Source of the DNA: Acetobacter farinalis
GTDB taxonomy: Bacteria; Pseudomonadota; Alphaproteobacteria; Acetobacterales; Acetobacteraceae
DNA length: 64,000 nucleotides
NCBI RefSeq assembly: GCF_026240015.1
Contig: NZ_JAPIUX010000006.1
Location: forward strand, 34,810-98,809
Reading direction: 5' to 3'
Under the pieces are notes generated by a model. The model was not told the origin of the DNA. It saw only the letters and a program-made list of their open reading frames with translations, and did no database searches. Positions 34,171 through 43,224 of this stretch are shown piece after piece. Every line of letters begins with the position of its first letter. Position 1 is the stretch's first letter. The translations under genes were made by a program, and so were the position numbers.

Positions 34171-35154
34171 ATGCGCACGGTGGATGATACCCTTGTCCCA
34201 CGCCGCATCCTGCTGGTCTCAGGCCTGTCTGGTGCCGGAAAGTCTTCCATTCTGCGGATTCTGGAAGATCTGGATCACGAAGTTATTGATAACCCGCCGC
34301 TGGGCATGCTGGATGATATTGTCGCGCGGGCAGAGCGCCCCGTTGCCATTGGTGTGGATTCCCGCACGCGCGGGTTTGATGCCTCTGCCGTGCTGGAGGC
34401 CATTGCCCGCCTGCGCATGAACCCTAATCTGCGTGTGGAACTGATTTACGCCACAGCGGAAGAAAATGTGCTCCTCCGCCGCTATACCGCCACCCGCCGC
34501 CGCCATCCTCTAGCGCTGCATGGCAGCATCAAGGAAGGGATTGAAGAGGAAACAGCCCTGACAGCCCCGCTGCGTGCGGCGGCCGATCTGGTGATTGATA
34601 CCTCGGACATGCCCCCGCCGGAGTTGCGGCAGTTTGTGGAAAGCCGCTTCAGCCCTTGGGAAGGCGCTCCGGGAGAGGGGCTGACCGTCGCCCTCATGTC
34701 CTTCGCCTACCCGGCGGGGCTGCCGCGTGAGGCGGATCTCGTTCTGGATGCGCGCTTCCTCAGAAACCCGCATTATGACCCGGCTCTAGCCCCCAAAACC
34801 GGGCTGGATGCCGATGTTGCCGCCTATGTGACGGAAGACAGTGATTATCTGCCGTTCCTGAACCAGATTCACAGCCTTCTTCAGCTCGTCCTGCCGCGTT
34901 TTGTGCAGGAGGGCAAAAAATATGCCACCATCGCCATCGGGTGCTCAGGCGGCCGCCACCGGTCCGTGACACTGGTGGAGGCTCTGGCCAAACGGCTTTC
35001 CGCGCCGGACGGCATGGGCAATTACAAAGGCTCCGGGCAGTGGCCCATCATGATCATGCACCGGGAACTGGCGCGCCTTGGTCTGGGCACATGGCAATGG
35101 GCCCGCAGACCCGCTGAAGCGGCCAAGACTGAACCGACATCTCCAGTTTCCTGA
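34171..35154 (+). CDS. rapZ: RapZ/YvcJ-family RNase adapter and nucleotide-binding protein
   Basis: A 327-residue protein. The N-terminal P-loop is VSGLSGAGKSS (about 17-27); the middle has RRYTATRRRHPL, and the C terminus carries the FVQEGKKYATIAIGCSGGRHRSVTLVEALAKRL block, the conserved ligand/RNA-binding part of RapZ. In E. coli RapZ senses glucosamine-6-phosphate and guides RNase E to the GlmZ sRNA; alphaproteobacterial homologues usually lie near chvI-chvG and hprK/PTS genes. Here chvG is near but hprK, ptsH and EIIA genes are absent. GGAGG sits about 12 bp before the ATG. Confidence 0.92.
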   Translation: MRTVDDTLVPRRILLVSGLSGAGKSSILRILEDLDHEVIDNPPLGMLDDIVARAERPVAIGVDSRTRGFDASAVLEAIARLRMNPNLRVELIYATAEENVLLRRYTATRRRHPLALHGSIKEGIEEETALTAPLRAAADLVIDTSDMPPPELRQFVESRFSPWEGAPGEGLTVALMSFAYPAGLPREADLVLDARFLRNPHYDPALAPKTGLDADVAAYVTEDSDYLPFLNQIHSLLQLVLPRFVQEGKKYATIAIGCSGGRHRSVTLVEALAKRLSAPDGMGNYKGSGQWPIMIMHRELARLGLGTWQWARRPAEAAKTEPTSPVS

Positions 35155-35228
35155 CAGCTTTCTGAAACCTGTCCCGGCTGCGGTCTTGCCCCCTCCCCCC
35201 GCACCAGCGGAGAGAGCCTTCCCGAAAT

Positions 35229-35257
35229 GCCGCAAAGTCTCTCTCTTTGCGGCTTTC
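35229..35257 (+). terminator. Hairpin terminator after rapZ
   Basis: GCCGCAAAG at 35229-35237 and CTTTGCGGC at 35245-35253 form a perfect 9 bp stem with a seven-base loop, followed by TTTC. The T run is short, so it may be a weak terminator between convergent genes. Confidence 0.5.
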
Positions 35258-35272
35258 AGCGCGGCTCCGCAC

Positions 35273-36313
35273 TCACCCCTGAGAAATCTGGTCAAACACT
35301 CCATTTTCGCCGAAATGGGTTTTCTGAAGCGCCGTCCAGCCGCCAAGGCTGGCAACATCGAACGTTTCAACCTTCGGGAAACGTGACGTATTTTCCGCCG
35401 CAACGGCCGCATCAACCGGGCGGAAATAATGTTTGGCGCCAATCCGCTGCCCTTCGGGCGAGAACAGGAAGTTCACATAGGCCTGCGCCTGTGCCTGCGT
35501 GTTGTGCTTTGCCACATTACTGTCCACCACAGCCACCGGCGGTTCAGCCAGAATGGTGAGCTTGGGGACCACAAGGTCAAACCTGTCCGGCCCGATATCC
35601 CGCGCGGCCAGCAGGGCTTCATCTTCCCATGCCAGCAGAACATCTCCCAGACCACGCTGCACAAAAGTATTTGTCGCCCCGCGCGCGCCGGTATCCAGAA
35701 CCGGCACATGCGCGAACAGCGCCTTGAGATAGGCGCGCGCCGTCTCTTCAGAACCACCGGGCTGCCGCAGCGCCCAGCCCCAGGCTGCCAGATAGTTCCA
35801 CCGCGCCCCACCGGATGTTTTCGGGTTGGGGGTGATGACCTTCACATCATCCCGCACCAGATCCGCCCAGTCATGAATCTGCTTCGGGTTCCCCTTGCGC
35901 ACCAGAAAAACAATGGTGCTGGTATAAGGTGTGGAATTATGAGGCAGGCGCTTCTGCCAGTCCGCGGCCAGCAGGCCGTGCCGGGCCAGAACATCAATAT
36001 CATACGCCAGCCCCAGACTGACGATATCCGCCGGAGCCCCTTCCAGCACGGACCGGGCCTGTGCGCCTGACCCTCCGTTGGAGGTTCTGACAAAAACAGC
36101 CTCGCCCGGATGGCTCTTCGCCCAGAACGCCGCAAAGGCACGATTAATGTCCGCGTACAATTCCCGGGTCGGGTCATAAGAGACGTTCAGCAGCTGGGCC
36201 GTTGCCGCGGATGACGGTGATCCAAGCAGCCTGCTCCCGGCAGCAAGCCCCCCCGCCAGAGACGCCGCCCCCAGGAAGGACCGTCGGGATAGAAAGAAGG
36301 ATCCGTTTGTCAT
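35273..36313 (-). CDS. Sulfate/thiosulfate-type ABC transporter substrate-binding protein
   Basis: A 346-residue periplasmic binding protein of the Sbp/CysP family. The N terminus has a Tat-like signal SRRSFLGAASLAGGLAAG. Mature segments LLNVSYDPTRELYADINRAFAAFW, NGGSGAQARSVLEGAPADIVSLGLAYDID and NPKTSGGARWNYLAAWGWAL are typical of sulfate-binding proteins. GGAGAGA sits before the ATG at 36313. No permease (CysT/CysW) or ATPase (CysA) gene is adjacent, so it is an orphan and must use components from elsewhere. Molybdate or phosphate as ligand is less likely from these motifs. Confidence 0.88.
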   Translation of the reverse strand: MTNGSFFLSRRSFLGAASLAGGLAAGSRLLGSPSSAATAQLLNVSYDPTRELYADINRAFAAFWAKSHPGEAVFVRTSNGGSGAQARSVLEGAPADIVSLGLAYDIDVLARHGLLAADWQKRLPHNSTPYTSTIVFLVRKGNPKQIHDWADLVRDDVKVITPNPKTSGGARWNYLAAWGWALRQPGGSEETARAYLKALFAHVPVLDTGARGATNTFVQRGLGDVLLAWEDEALLAARDIGPDRFDLVVPKLTILAEPPVAVVDSNVAKHNTQAQAQAYVNFLFSPEGQRIGAKHYFRPVDAAVAAENTSRFPKVETFDVASLGGWTALQKTHFGENGVFDQISQG

Positions 36314-36693
36314 GTCAGTCTCTCCGCCGCCTGATATCTGCCCCACCCTGAACATTCCGGACCAAGGACGAGAACGCGAGAATAGTATTCCACGATACCA
36401 CACGATCCAATCCCCGCAACCGGAATATACATTTTAACTTCGTTTTTATGCTCCGCACCCGCACCCCGCGAACAACGGCAGTCATTATCGATAATTTCTA
36501 TATTTTTCAGACTTATAACCGGTAGAAATTTTCACACACCCCCTCTCTTCGGCCTGAAAATTTAATGCGATATCCGATCGATTCCTATATTGCGATTTTT
36601 ATCGTATTATGTTTGATTTATTAAATACGATAATTATTCGTGTTTATTGGATGACGCATCTCCCGGTTTTACGCCTGCTTTCTGGAATGTCTC
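36314..36693. promoter_or_regulatory. AT-rich control region between the sulfate-binding and outer-membrane genes
   Basis: This 380 bp gap is much richer in A and T than the window. It holds a perfect 12 bp palindrome ATTATCGATAAT at 36484-36495 and a near palindrome ACGATAATTATTCGT at 36627-36641, with further CGAT/ATCG pairs between 36570 and 36610. The palindromes suggest operator sites for one or both divergent genes. No gene was seen; a short frame from 36609 lacks protein character. Confidence 0.5.
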
Positions 36694-38454
36694 ATGGCTC
36701 ACTTCAGGTCTTGCTCCGCCCCCGCCGGGAAAACCGGCATGCACCGCTCTCTCTTTCGGGGTGCGCTTTTTCTGGCCTGTGGCATGGCTTCCTCCGCCCT
36801 TCTCCTGCCCGGTGCGCTGGCTGCCCCGGCGGAGAGTTCCGGCGTGGCGCAAGACAAACCGGCAGGTGCGTACCTCTCCCATCATGGTGAACATATTCTG
36901 GTTCAGCCTCTCAGCGGGGCGCAGGCACCGCCATTTCCGCCTGTTGTGTTGTACCCGCACGCCACCCCTACCGGCCAGCCGGTCCGCACAACCGGCAAGC
37001 AGGGGCGTGTCTCGGGCCGCCAGTATGACTGGGGTGTCTTCAACCGTGGCAACGGAGAAGCCGCGGGTTTTGGCCCGGTGGGGGAATATGGCGTGGCGCC
37101 TTGGGCTGAAGACTGGAGCCGCCTGCGGGACAAATCCAGACGGAAAGACCCGTTTGATGTCCTCAAATATATCGCCCTGAATGAAAGTGGCTCCATATGG
37201 CTGAGTTTTTCAGGAGAGACGCGCCTGAGAAACTGGTTTGAAAGCCGCCCCAACCTGGGCACCCAGCATAATAATGATTCCGGGCGGTTTGCTGTACGCA
37301 ACCTGTATGGAGCGGACCTGCATCTTGGCGCACATGTCCGGCTGTTTGGTCAGTTGGTCAATGGCGATGCCGCAGGCTGGAACGCGTATGGATACGGAAG
37401 CACTTACCGAAAGCGCCTTGATGCACAACAGGCTTTCATTGAAACAAAGTGGACCATACTGAACGCCAAGAGCGGATTTATATTCGGTCGGCAGCAGTTT
37501 CTCGATGCCCCCTCCTACATGCTTTACAACCGGGAAACCCCGAACGTCCCCCTCTCATGGAACGGTTTTCGGGCGTATATGGTCTGGCCACGCATCCGCA
37601 TTGATGGCTGGGATTTTGTCCAGACCAATGATGCCCAGACAAAAATGTTCCATGATACGGAAAATTACTCAACGCGCCTCTATGGTTTCAATATGACATG
37701 GGCTCCCCCGGATGGACGCTTTATGGGTGACAGATACAATTCCTTTCTGGATCTGTTTTACGTCGGATATAAACTCTCAGGAACATCCGGCGCGATTGCC
37801 ACACCCAAAGGCACCGAGAAAGGGTCCAATACCCGCAATAACTTTGGTGTTCGCTGGCATGGGATAGCCGGGCCATTCGAATTTTCTCTTGGCAGCATCT
37901 GGCAGGGTGGCGTTTTCAAAGATGCGAAAACAAATCAGGCGCGCACTGTCAACGCTTATGCGCTGAATACACTTGTAGGGTATCGTATCCCGCATGATCC
38001 CTTTCATACCTTCGCAGGTGTGCAAACGGACGTGTATTCCGGTGGCAATGTGCGCAAAACCTCCGGTGCCATAGGCACTTATATCTCGCCCTTCAGCCCG
38101 CAAACCAACTATCTGGACACAACCACCTACATGACAGGGTCAAACCTGATCAGCGTGGCACCCCTTATCAAGGCAACATTCCTGAAATCTTTCAGCTTTC
38201 AGGTCAAATATCCTTTTTTCTGGCGGTACAGCCAGAATGACCCTGTCTACAAATCCTCCGGGGCCTACAGCTTTCCCTATCAGTTCAAAGGCAAATTTGT
38301 GGGCATGGCACCGCAGGCCTCGCTCGCCTGGCAGATCAATACGCATCTGTCCTGGACGCAGTATGTCTCGCGCTTCATGACATCCAGCGCGTTGAACCAT
38401 GCGGGCGGCTCAAGCGGCACCTATTACCAGTCCAATTTTGTCTTCCGCTTTTAA
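36694..38454 (+). CDS. Alginate-export-family outer-membrane beta-barrel protein
   Basis: A 586-residue predicted outer-membrane channel. A signal peptide lies at about 16-44 (MHRSLFRGALFLACG..., cleavage after ALA). The body has alternating aromatic strands, for example IWLSFSGETRLRNWFESRPNLG, LHLGAHVRLFGQLVNGDAAGW, KSGFIFGRQQFLDAPSYMLYNRETPNVPLSWNGFRAYMVWP, and ends with a C-terminal Phe (NFVFRF), the barrel-assembly signal. This matches the Alginate_export family; the cargo is not necessarily alginate. An in-frame ATG at 36739 would give a cleaner signal peptide and may be the true start. No polysaccharide synthesis genes lie nearby. Confidence 0.78.
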   Translation: MAHFRSCSAPAGKTGMHRSLFRGALFLACGMASSALLLPGALAAPAESSGVAQDKPAGAYLSHHGEHILVQPLSGAQAPPFPPVVLYPHATPTGQPVRTTGKQGRVSGRQYDWGVFNRGNGEAAGFGPVGEYGVAPWAEDWSRLRDKSRRKDPFDVLKYIALNESGSIWLSFSGETRLRNWFESRPNLGTQHNNDSGRFAVRNLYGADLHLGAHVRLFGQLVNGDAAGWNAYGYGSTYRKRLDAQQAFIETKWTILNAKSGFIFGRQQFLDAPSYMLYNRETPNVPLSWNGFRAYMVWPRIRIDGWDFVQTNDAQTKMFHDTENYSTRLYGFNMTWAPPDGRFMGDRYNSFLDLFYVGYKLSGTSGAIATPKGTEKGSNTRNNFGVRWHGIAGPFEFSLGSIWQGGVFKDAKTNQARTVNAYALNTLVGYRIPHDPFHTFAGVQTDVYSGGNVRKTSGAIGTYISPFSPQTNYLDTTTYMTGSNLISVAPLIKATFLKSFSFQVKYPFFWRYSQNDPVYKSSGAYSFPYQFKGKFVGMAPQASLAWQINTHLSWTQYVSRFMTSSALNHAGGSSGTYYQSNFVFRF

Positions 38455-38460
38455 ACCGCC

Positions 38461-39075
38461 TCAGGCGTGGCCGGGGCGGCTTGTCAGGCGGATCGGGTCG
38501 ATATTGATCAGGGCAAGCGCCTGCCGCCATTTGGCGGTGTGATCATGCCCGAAGACCACCTCCCGGCTGAAAGGGGCGAGCAGCCAGGCATCATGCTGGA
38601 AAATTTCCTCTTCCAGTTGCCCTGCTTCCCAGCTTGCATGCCCCATGGCCAGCAGAGCATCCTGCGGGCCGCCCCCCTTGGCCATGACATTCAGTACATC
38701 CAGGCTCGCTGTTAAGGTCGCCGCCTCTGAAATCTGCATGCTGCCCTCACCCTTCCAGTCAGAGGAGTGCAGCACAAACCCCCGCATTTCCTCCACAGGG
38801 CCGCCAGCACACAAGCCCAGCCGCCGCAAGGGGGGAGAGGGTTCAATATCCAGCTGTTCAAGCAGTTCTTCAAAGCCGGGCCTGGGCAGACGCCGATTGA
38901 TGACCAGCCCCATGGCGCCTTCCCCCGAGGCGTGCGCGCAAAGATAAATGACACTCCTGTCAAACTGCGTTACGCTCAGAGCCGGTGTTGCCACCAGAAG
39001 AAGGCCAGCCAATGTGCCACCGGGACGGGCAGACTGTTCAAGAAGGGAAGCATGCGGAAAAACCATAAGCTGCAT
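38461..39075 (-). CDS. algH: YqgE/AlgH family protein
   Basis: A 204-residue UPF0301 protein. The family pattern is clear: LAGLLLVATPALSVTQFDRSVIYLCAHASGEGAMGLVINRRL, then CAGGPVEEMRGFVLHSSDW and AMGHASWEAGQLEEEIFQHDAWLLAP. AlgH affects alginate and virulence gene expression in Pseudomonas, but the biochemical role is unknown. The ATG at 39075 is preceded by GGGAG at 6 bp; the upstream 54 codons are cysteine- and lysine-rich and unlike the family. Its 3' end is convergent with, and only 6 bp from, the alginate-export-family gene. Confidence 0.9.
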   Translation of the reverse strand: MQLMVFPHASLLEQSARPGGTLAGLLLVATPALSVTQFDRSVIYLCAHASGEGAMGLVINRRLPRPGFEELLEQLDIEPSPPLRRLGLCAGGPVEEMRGFVLHSSDWKGEGSMQISEAATLTASLDVLNVMAKGGGPQDALLAMGHASWEAGQLEEEIFQHDAWLLAPFSREVVFGHDHTAKWRQALALINIDPIRLTSRPGHA

Positions 39076-39220
39076 ATGTGGCTCCCGGCACCGTTTAGCA
39101 ACCTTTGCGCATGGGGATGCCTGTTTCCGGCATTTCTCTCCCTGACGCCCGGAGTTCTGTTTTTTACCCGTTCTGTCGCCGGATTTTAAGAGTGGCAGGC
39201 ACTTACCAAGAGTCAGATCC

Positions 39221-40117
39221 ATGAACAAACTCGCCAAGTTTCTGCACGCTCTGGACAGCTATCACATTACCGACGGAGCACAGTTTGACCTCAGCCGCCA
39301 CAACCCGGATGATAATGGCAATCTGGGCCTGACCAAGGAAGAAGGGGCGGAGCTTCTCAAAACCGTGAAAACACGCCTGCAGGATTTGCAGGGGCTGCTT
39401 TACGCGAACCAGACCCACTCCATGCTGATTATTCTCCAGGGCATGGATAGCGCAGGCAAAGACGGCACCATCAAGCACGTCATGTCTGGCGTGAACCCCC
39501 AAGGGGTGTCTGTCACGTCTTTCAAGCAACCCGGCCCGCTGGAATTGCAGCATGGGTTTCTGTGGCGCATTCATGCGGCCGCCCCGCAGGTTGGCCGCAT
39601 CGCAATCTTTAATCGCAGCCACTATGAAGATGTTCTGGTGACGCGCGTGCATCCGGAACTTCTGGACAGCGAGCATCTGAGCGGCCCCGTCAACACACCG
39701 GAATTCTGGGCTGGCCGTTACAAGGATATCCGCCATCTGGAACACTACCTGTCCCGTCAGGGCACGGTCGTTCTGAAGTTTTTCCTGCATATTTCCAAGG
39801 AAGAGCAGCGCGAACGGCTTCTGGCGCGTCTGGATATTCCCGACAAACGCTGGAAATTCTCACCCTCTGACATCAAGGAGCGAGAATACTGGAACGACTA
39901 CACCAAAGCCTATCAGGATGCCATTGCCGAGACGGCACGCCCATATGCCCCATGGGTTGTGGTGCCTGCCAACCATAAATGGTATGCACGGCTGGTCGTG
40001 ATCGGCGCCATTATCCGCGCACTGAAAAACCTGGACCAGACACCCCCGCAGCCCGCGCCGGATGTCTCACAGTTCCTGAACGAGTACCGCGCGCACCTGA
40101 TGGCCGAAAAACACTAA
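39221..40117 (+). CDS. ppk2: Polyphosphate kinase 2 family protein
   Basis: A 298-residue PPK2-family phosphotransferase, which moves phosphate between polyphosphate and nucleotides. Walker A is in ILQGMDSAGKDGTIKHVMSGVNPQG (about 72-95), followed by FKQPGPLELQHGFLWRIHAAAPQVGRIAIFNRSHYEDVL, the lid and Walker B region, and the RERLLARLDIPDKRWKFSPSDIKERE block. Class (NDP or NMP kinase) cannot be decided with confidence, though length and motifs resemble class I/III single-domain enzymes. A DUF3465 gene follows after 12 bp. Confidence 0.92.
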   Translation: MNKLAKFLHALDSYHITDGAQFDLSRHNPDDNGNLGLTKEEGAELLKTVKTRLQDLQGLLYANQTHSMLIILQGMDSAGKDGTIKHVMSGVNPQGVSVTSFKQPGPLELQHGFLWRIHAAAPQVGRIAIFNRSHYEDVLVTRVHPELLDSEHLSGPVNTPEFWAGRYKDIRHLEHYLSRQGTVVLKFFLHISKEEQRERLLARLDIPDKRWKFSPSDIKEREYWNDYTKAYQDAIAETARPYAPWVVVPANHKWYARLVVIGAIIRALKNLDQTPPQPAPDVSQFLNEYRAHLMAEKH

Positions 40118-40129
40118 AAGGTCTGTTCC

Positions 40130-40630
40130 ATGATGGCATATGCCCGTCTTCTTCCCATCTCTGCCTTGCTGCTGGCAGGCCTTGCAAGCCTGACACCCCC
40201 GGCCCTGAGCCGAGGCAGGCATTATGAAACCTCTGATGCCCCCCAGACCGTTTCCGCAACGTGCGATAATCAGGATTTTATCTCCAAACAGCTCGCGTAT
40301 GAGAATGGCGGAGACAAAGCGGATACGGCTGTGCATATCTGCGGCAGGGTTCTGGCTGTCAGCCCCAACGCGAAACGCACCCGGAGCGGCTGGCACGGAT
40401 ATTTTTACGTGGCTGTAACCCCGACAGTCTCCATCCGCGTTGTCTCAGGGCTGGATGAGATGCAGGCACCCGCATGGCCTTGGGTGGCCAAGGGAGATCA
40501 GGTCGAAGTGGTTGGCCGCTATTATTTTGATTCCATGCGGCGTCAGGGCATTGACTGGACCCACCATGGCACCGGCTCTTCCTGGCATGTGCCGGGCTAT
40601 GTGGCCGTTAACGGCACACGCTATCAGTAA
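40130..40630 (+). CDS. Secreted DUF3465 family protein
   Basis: A 166-residue protein with a signal peptide (MMAYARLLPISALLLAGLASLTPPALS). The body VHICGRVLAVSPNAKRTRSGWHGYFYVAV, VSGLDEMQAPAWPWVAKGDQVEVVGRYYFDSMRRQGIDWTHHGTGSSW is the DUF3465 signature; the last part, with WTHHGT, is very conserved in the family. Its role is unknown; the HHG motif and OB-like strand pattern might bind metal or nucleic acid, but that is only inference. AAGG lies about 10 bp before the ATG, 12 bp after ppk2, so the two are probably co-transcribed. Confidence 0.85.
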   Translation: MMAYARLLPISALLLAGLASLTPPALSRGRHYETSDAPQTVSATCDNQDFISKQLAYENGGDKADTAVHICGRVLAVSPNAKRTRSGWHGYFYVAVTPTVSIRVVSGLDEMQAPAWPWVAKGDQVEVVGRYYFDSMRRQGIDWTHHGTGSSWHVPGYVAVNGTRYQ

Positions 40631-40676
40631 ATCCGGCCGACACGCCGGGCTGCTCCCCGCCTGAAAAGGCGCGCAT

Positions 40677-40711
40677 AAAAAAACGGCCAGCCTGACTGAT
40701 CAGGCTGGCCG
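40677..40711 (-). terminator. Intrinsic terminator after clpA
   Basis: On the minus strand an 11 bp perfect stem (GGCCAGCCTGA and its complement, 40685-40710, TCAG loop) is followed by GTTTTTTT. It ends the clpS-clpA transcript. Confidence 0.85.
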
Positions 40712-40726
40712 CAGAAGCAGGCTGTA

Positions 40727-43072
40727 TCAGTCAGCCGCTTCTTCTTCCCGTTCATCTCCGCGCTCATCTTCTTTCGTGCTGCCGGACGTTTTGCTCGGCA
40801 GGATATCGAACACGAGTGCATCGTTCTTCAGGCCGATTTTTACAGCGCCGCCTTTTGTCAGCTTGCCGAACAGAAGTTCTTCAGCCAGCGGCTTCTTGAT
40901 GTGCTCCTGAATGACACGCGCCAGCGGGCGCGCACCATAAAGCCGGTCATACCCACGCTCCGCCAGCCACTCCTTGGCTGCGGAAGAAAGCTCGATGGTC
41001 ACGTTGCGGTCTGCAAGCTGGGCTTCAAGCTGGAGCACAAACTTCTCAACCACGCAGCCCACCGTTTCCGGCGTGAGGTTGGCAAACGGAATAATGGCAT
41101 CCAGACGGTTCCGGAATTCCGGGGTGAACAGACGTTTGATGGCCTCTTCATCCTCCCCGGTCCGTGCATCACGCCCGAAACCAATGGCCTCCTTGCTGAG
41201 ATCCGAAGCCCCGGCATTGGTGGTCATGATCAGAATGACATTCCGGAAATCCACCGTCTTGCCATTATGGTCCGTCAACCGCCCGTGATCCATCACCTGC
41301 AACAGCATGTTATACAGGTCAGGGTGTGCTTTCTCGATTTCATCAAGCAGCAACACCGCATGCGGATGCTGATCAATGGCATCGGTCAACAGGCCGCCCT
41401 GATCAAACCCGACATAGCCCGGAGGCGCACCCAGCAGGCGGGAGATGGAGTGCCGCTCCATGTATTCGGACATGTCAAACCGGATCAGCTCAATCCCCAA
41501 GGTGGTGGAAAGCTGGCGCGCCACCTCGGTTTTCCCCACGCCCGTCGGGCCGGAGAAGAGATAGTTGCCAATCGGCTTTTCAGGGTCACGCAGCCCGGCG
41601 CGGGAAAGCTTGATGGCGGCGGAGAGCGTATCAATCGCCTGATCCTGCCCGAACACCATTCCCTTGAGGTCACGCTCCAGAGACCGCAGCACTTCCTTGT
41701 CATCCGCCGAAATGCTCTTGGGCGGAATGCGGGCAATGCGGGCGATGATATCTTCCACATCCTTCAGGTTGACGGTTTTACGCCGCCGCCCTTCCGGCTG
41801 AAGCATGCGTGAGGCACCCACCTCATCAATCACGTCAATCGCCTTGTCCGGCAGTTTGCGGTCATGAATATATTTGGCGGAAAGCTCCACGGCCCCGCGA
41901 ATGGCATCATCCGTGTAGCGCACCTTGTGGTGCTTTTCGTAGCTGCTCTTCAGGCCGCGCAGAATTTTGACGGCATCATCCACACTGGGTTCCGGCACAT
42001 CAATTTTCTGGAACCGGCGCACCAGAGCCCGGTCCTTTTCAAAATGCTGGCGGAATTCCTTGTAGGTGGTGGAGCCGATGCAGCGGAGTGTGCCCGCGGC
42101 CAGAGCTGGCTTCAGCAGGTTGGATGCATCCATAGCCCCGCCTGACGTAGCCCCGGCCCCGATCACGGTGTGGATTTCATCAATAAACAGAATTCCGTGC
42201 GGGTCCTGATCCAGCTCCGTCACCACCGCTTTCAGGCGTTCTTCAAAATCCCCACGGTAGCGGGTGCCGGCAAGCAGCGCCCCCATATCCAGAGAATAGA
42301 TGGTGGCTTTCAGCAGCACTTCCGGCACGTTGCCTTCCACAATGCGGCGGGCAAGCCCTTCGGCAATGGCGGTTTTCCCCACGCCGGGGTCACCCACATA
42401 AAGCGGATTGTTCTTGGTGCGGCGGCACAGGATCTGGATGGTGCGCTCAATTTCCTCATCCCGCCCGATCAGCGGGTCAACCTTGCCCGCCAGCGCCTTG
42501 GTGTTGAGGTTGACGCAGTAGGTGGAGAGCGCATCCTGATTTTTCTGGCTGCGGCTTTCACCCCGCTCGGCATCCTCACCTTTTTCCGGGCCGGAATTCG
42601 CGCCGGTTCCCGTCACGGGGCGGCGCGTCGAGCGGTCCGGTGCCTTGGCGATACCGTGCGAGAGGAAATTGACAGCGTCCAGACGCGTCATGTCCTGCAA
42701 TTGCAGGAAATAGACAGCATGGCTTTCACGCTCGGCAAACAGGGCCACAAGCACGTTGGCGCCTGTCACCTCATCCCGCCCGGTGGACTGCACGTGAATG
42801 GCCGCACGCTGGATAACGCGCTGGAACGCGGCCGTGGGTTTTGGTTCGGTGGGCCGGTCAGAGGCCAGACCGGCCAGATCCTTGTCGAGAAAACCTGTCA
42901 GATCGGTGCGCAGGCGATCAAGATCAACGCCACACGCCCGGAACACCGTTACGGCATCCGTATCATCAACCAGGGCAAGCAGCAGATGCTCCAGCGTGGC
43001 ATATTCGTGATGCCGCTCGCCGGCCAGAATAAGCGCCTGATGTAGCGTCTGCTCAAGATTGCGTGACAACAT
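40727..43072 (-). CDS. clpA: ATP-dependent Clp protease ATP-binding subunit ClpA
   Basis: ClpA, 781 residues, the AAA+ unfoldase that feeds substrates to ClpP. The N domain (1-145) has two Clp repeats beginning LEQTLHQALILAGERHHEYATLEHLLLALV; D1 has Walker A GDPGVGKT (227-234) and D2 has GPTGVGKT (508-515), with IDEIH and LDEIEKAHPDLYN Walker B regions. An acidic linker (151-182) is longer than in E. coli. The C-terminal tail is highly acidic (KEDERGDEREEEAAD). The adaptor gene clpS lies upstream; clpP is not in the window. Confidence 0.97.
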   Translation of the reverse strand: MLSRNLEQTLHQALILAGERHHEYATLEHLLLALVDDTDAVTVFRACGVDLDRLRTDLTGFLDKDLAGLASDRPTEPKPTAAFQRVIQRAAIHVQSTGRDEVTGANVLVALFAERESHAVYFLQLQDMTRLDAVNFLSHGIAKAPDRSTRRPVTGTGANSGPEKGEDAERGESRSQKNQDALSTYCVNLNTKALAGKVDPLIGRDEEIERTIQILCRRTKNNPLYVGDPGVGKTAIAEGLARRIVEGNVPEVLLKATIYSLDMGALLAGTRYRGDFEERLKAVVTELDQDPHGILFIDEIHTVIGAGATSGGAMDASNLLKPALAAGTLRCIGSTTYKEFRQHFEKDRALVRRFQKIDVPEPSVDDAVKILRGLKSSYEKHHKVRYTDDAIRGAVELSAKYIHDRKLPDKAIDVIDEVGASRMLQPEGRRRKTVNLKDVEDIIARIARIPPKSISADDKEVLRSLERDLKGMVFGQDQAIDTLSAAIKLSRAGLRDPEKPIGNYLFSGPTGVGKTEVARQLSTTLGIELIRFDMSEYMERHSISRLLGAPPGYVGFDQGGLLTDAIDQHPHAVLLLDEIEKAHPDLYNMLLQVMDHGRLTDHNGKTVDFRNVILIMTTNAGASDLSKEAIGFGRDARTGEDEEAIKRLFTPEFRNRLDAIIPFANLTPETVGCVVEKFVLQLEAQLADRNVTIELSSAAKEWLAERGYDRLYGARPLARVIQEHIKKPLAEELLFGKLTKGGAVKIGLKNDALVFDILPSKTSGSTKEDERGDEREEEAAD

Positions 43073-43224
43073 GACGAGACGCTCCTTTCCCCAGATGGCC
43101 AGAGTACGGAGACTATGACCGCCACCGTGTCTGGTATCTTCGCATCATATTTGGCTGCTTTGCGAGGAATTGCGAGTCACAACTGCATAAAAAATAGTAT
43201 GTGAGCTTTTTTGCTGCCCTGTAC

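Noticed and set aside
36609..36890. Short frame before the alginate-export-type gene
   Set aside because: It lies in the AT-rich control region and runs out of frame into the true gene; no ribosome site.
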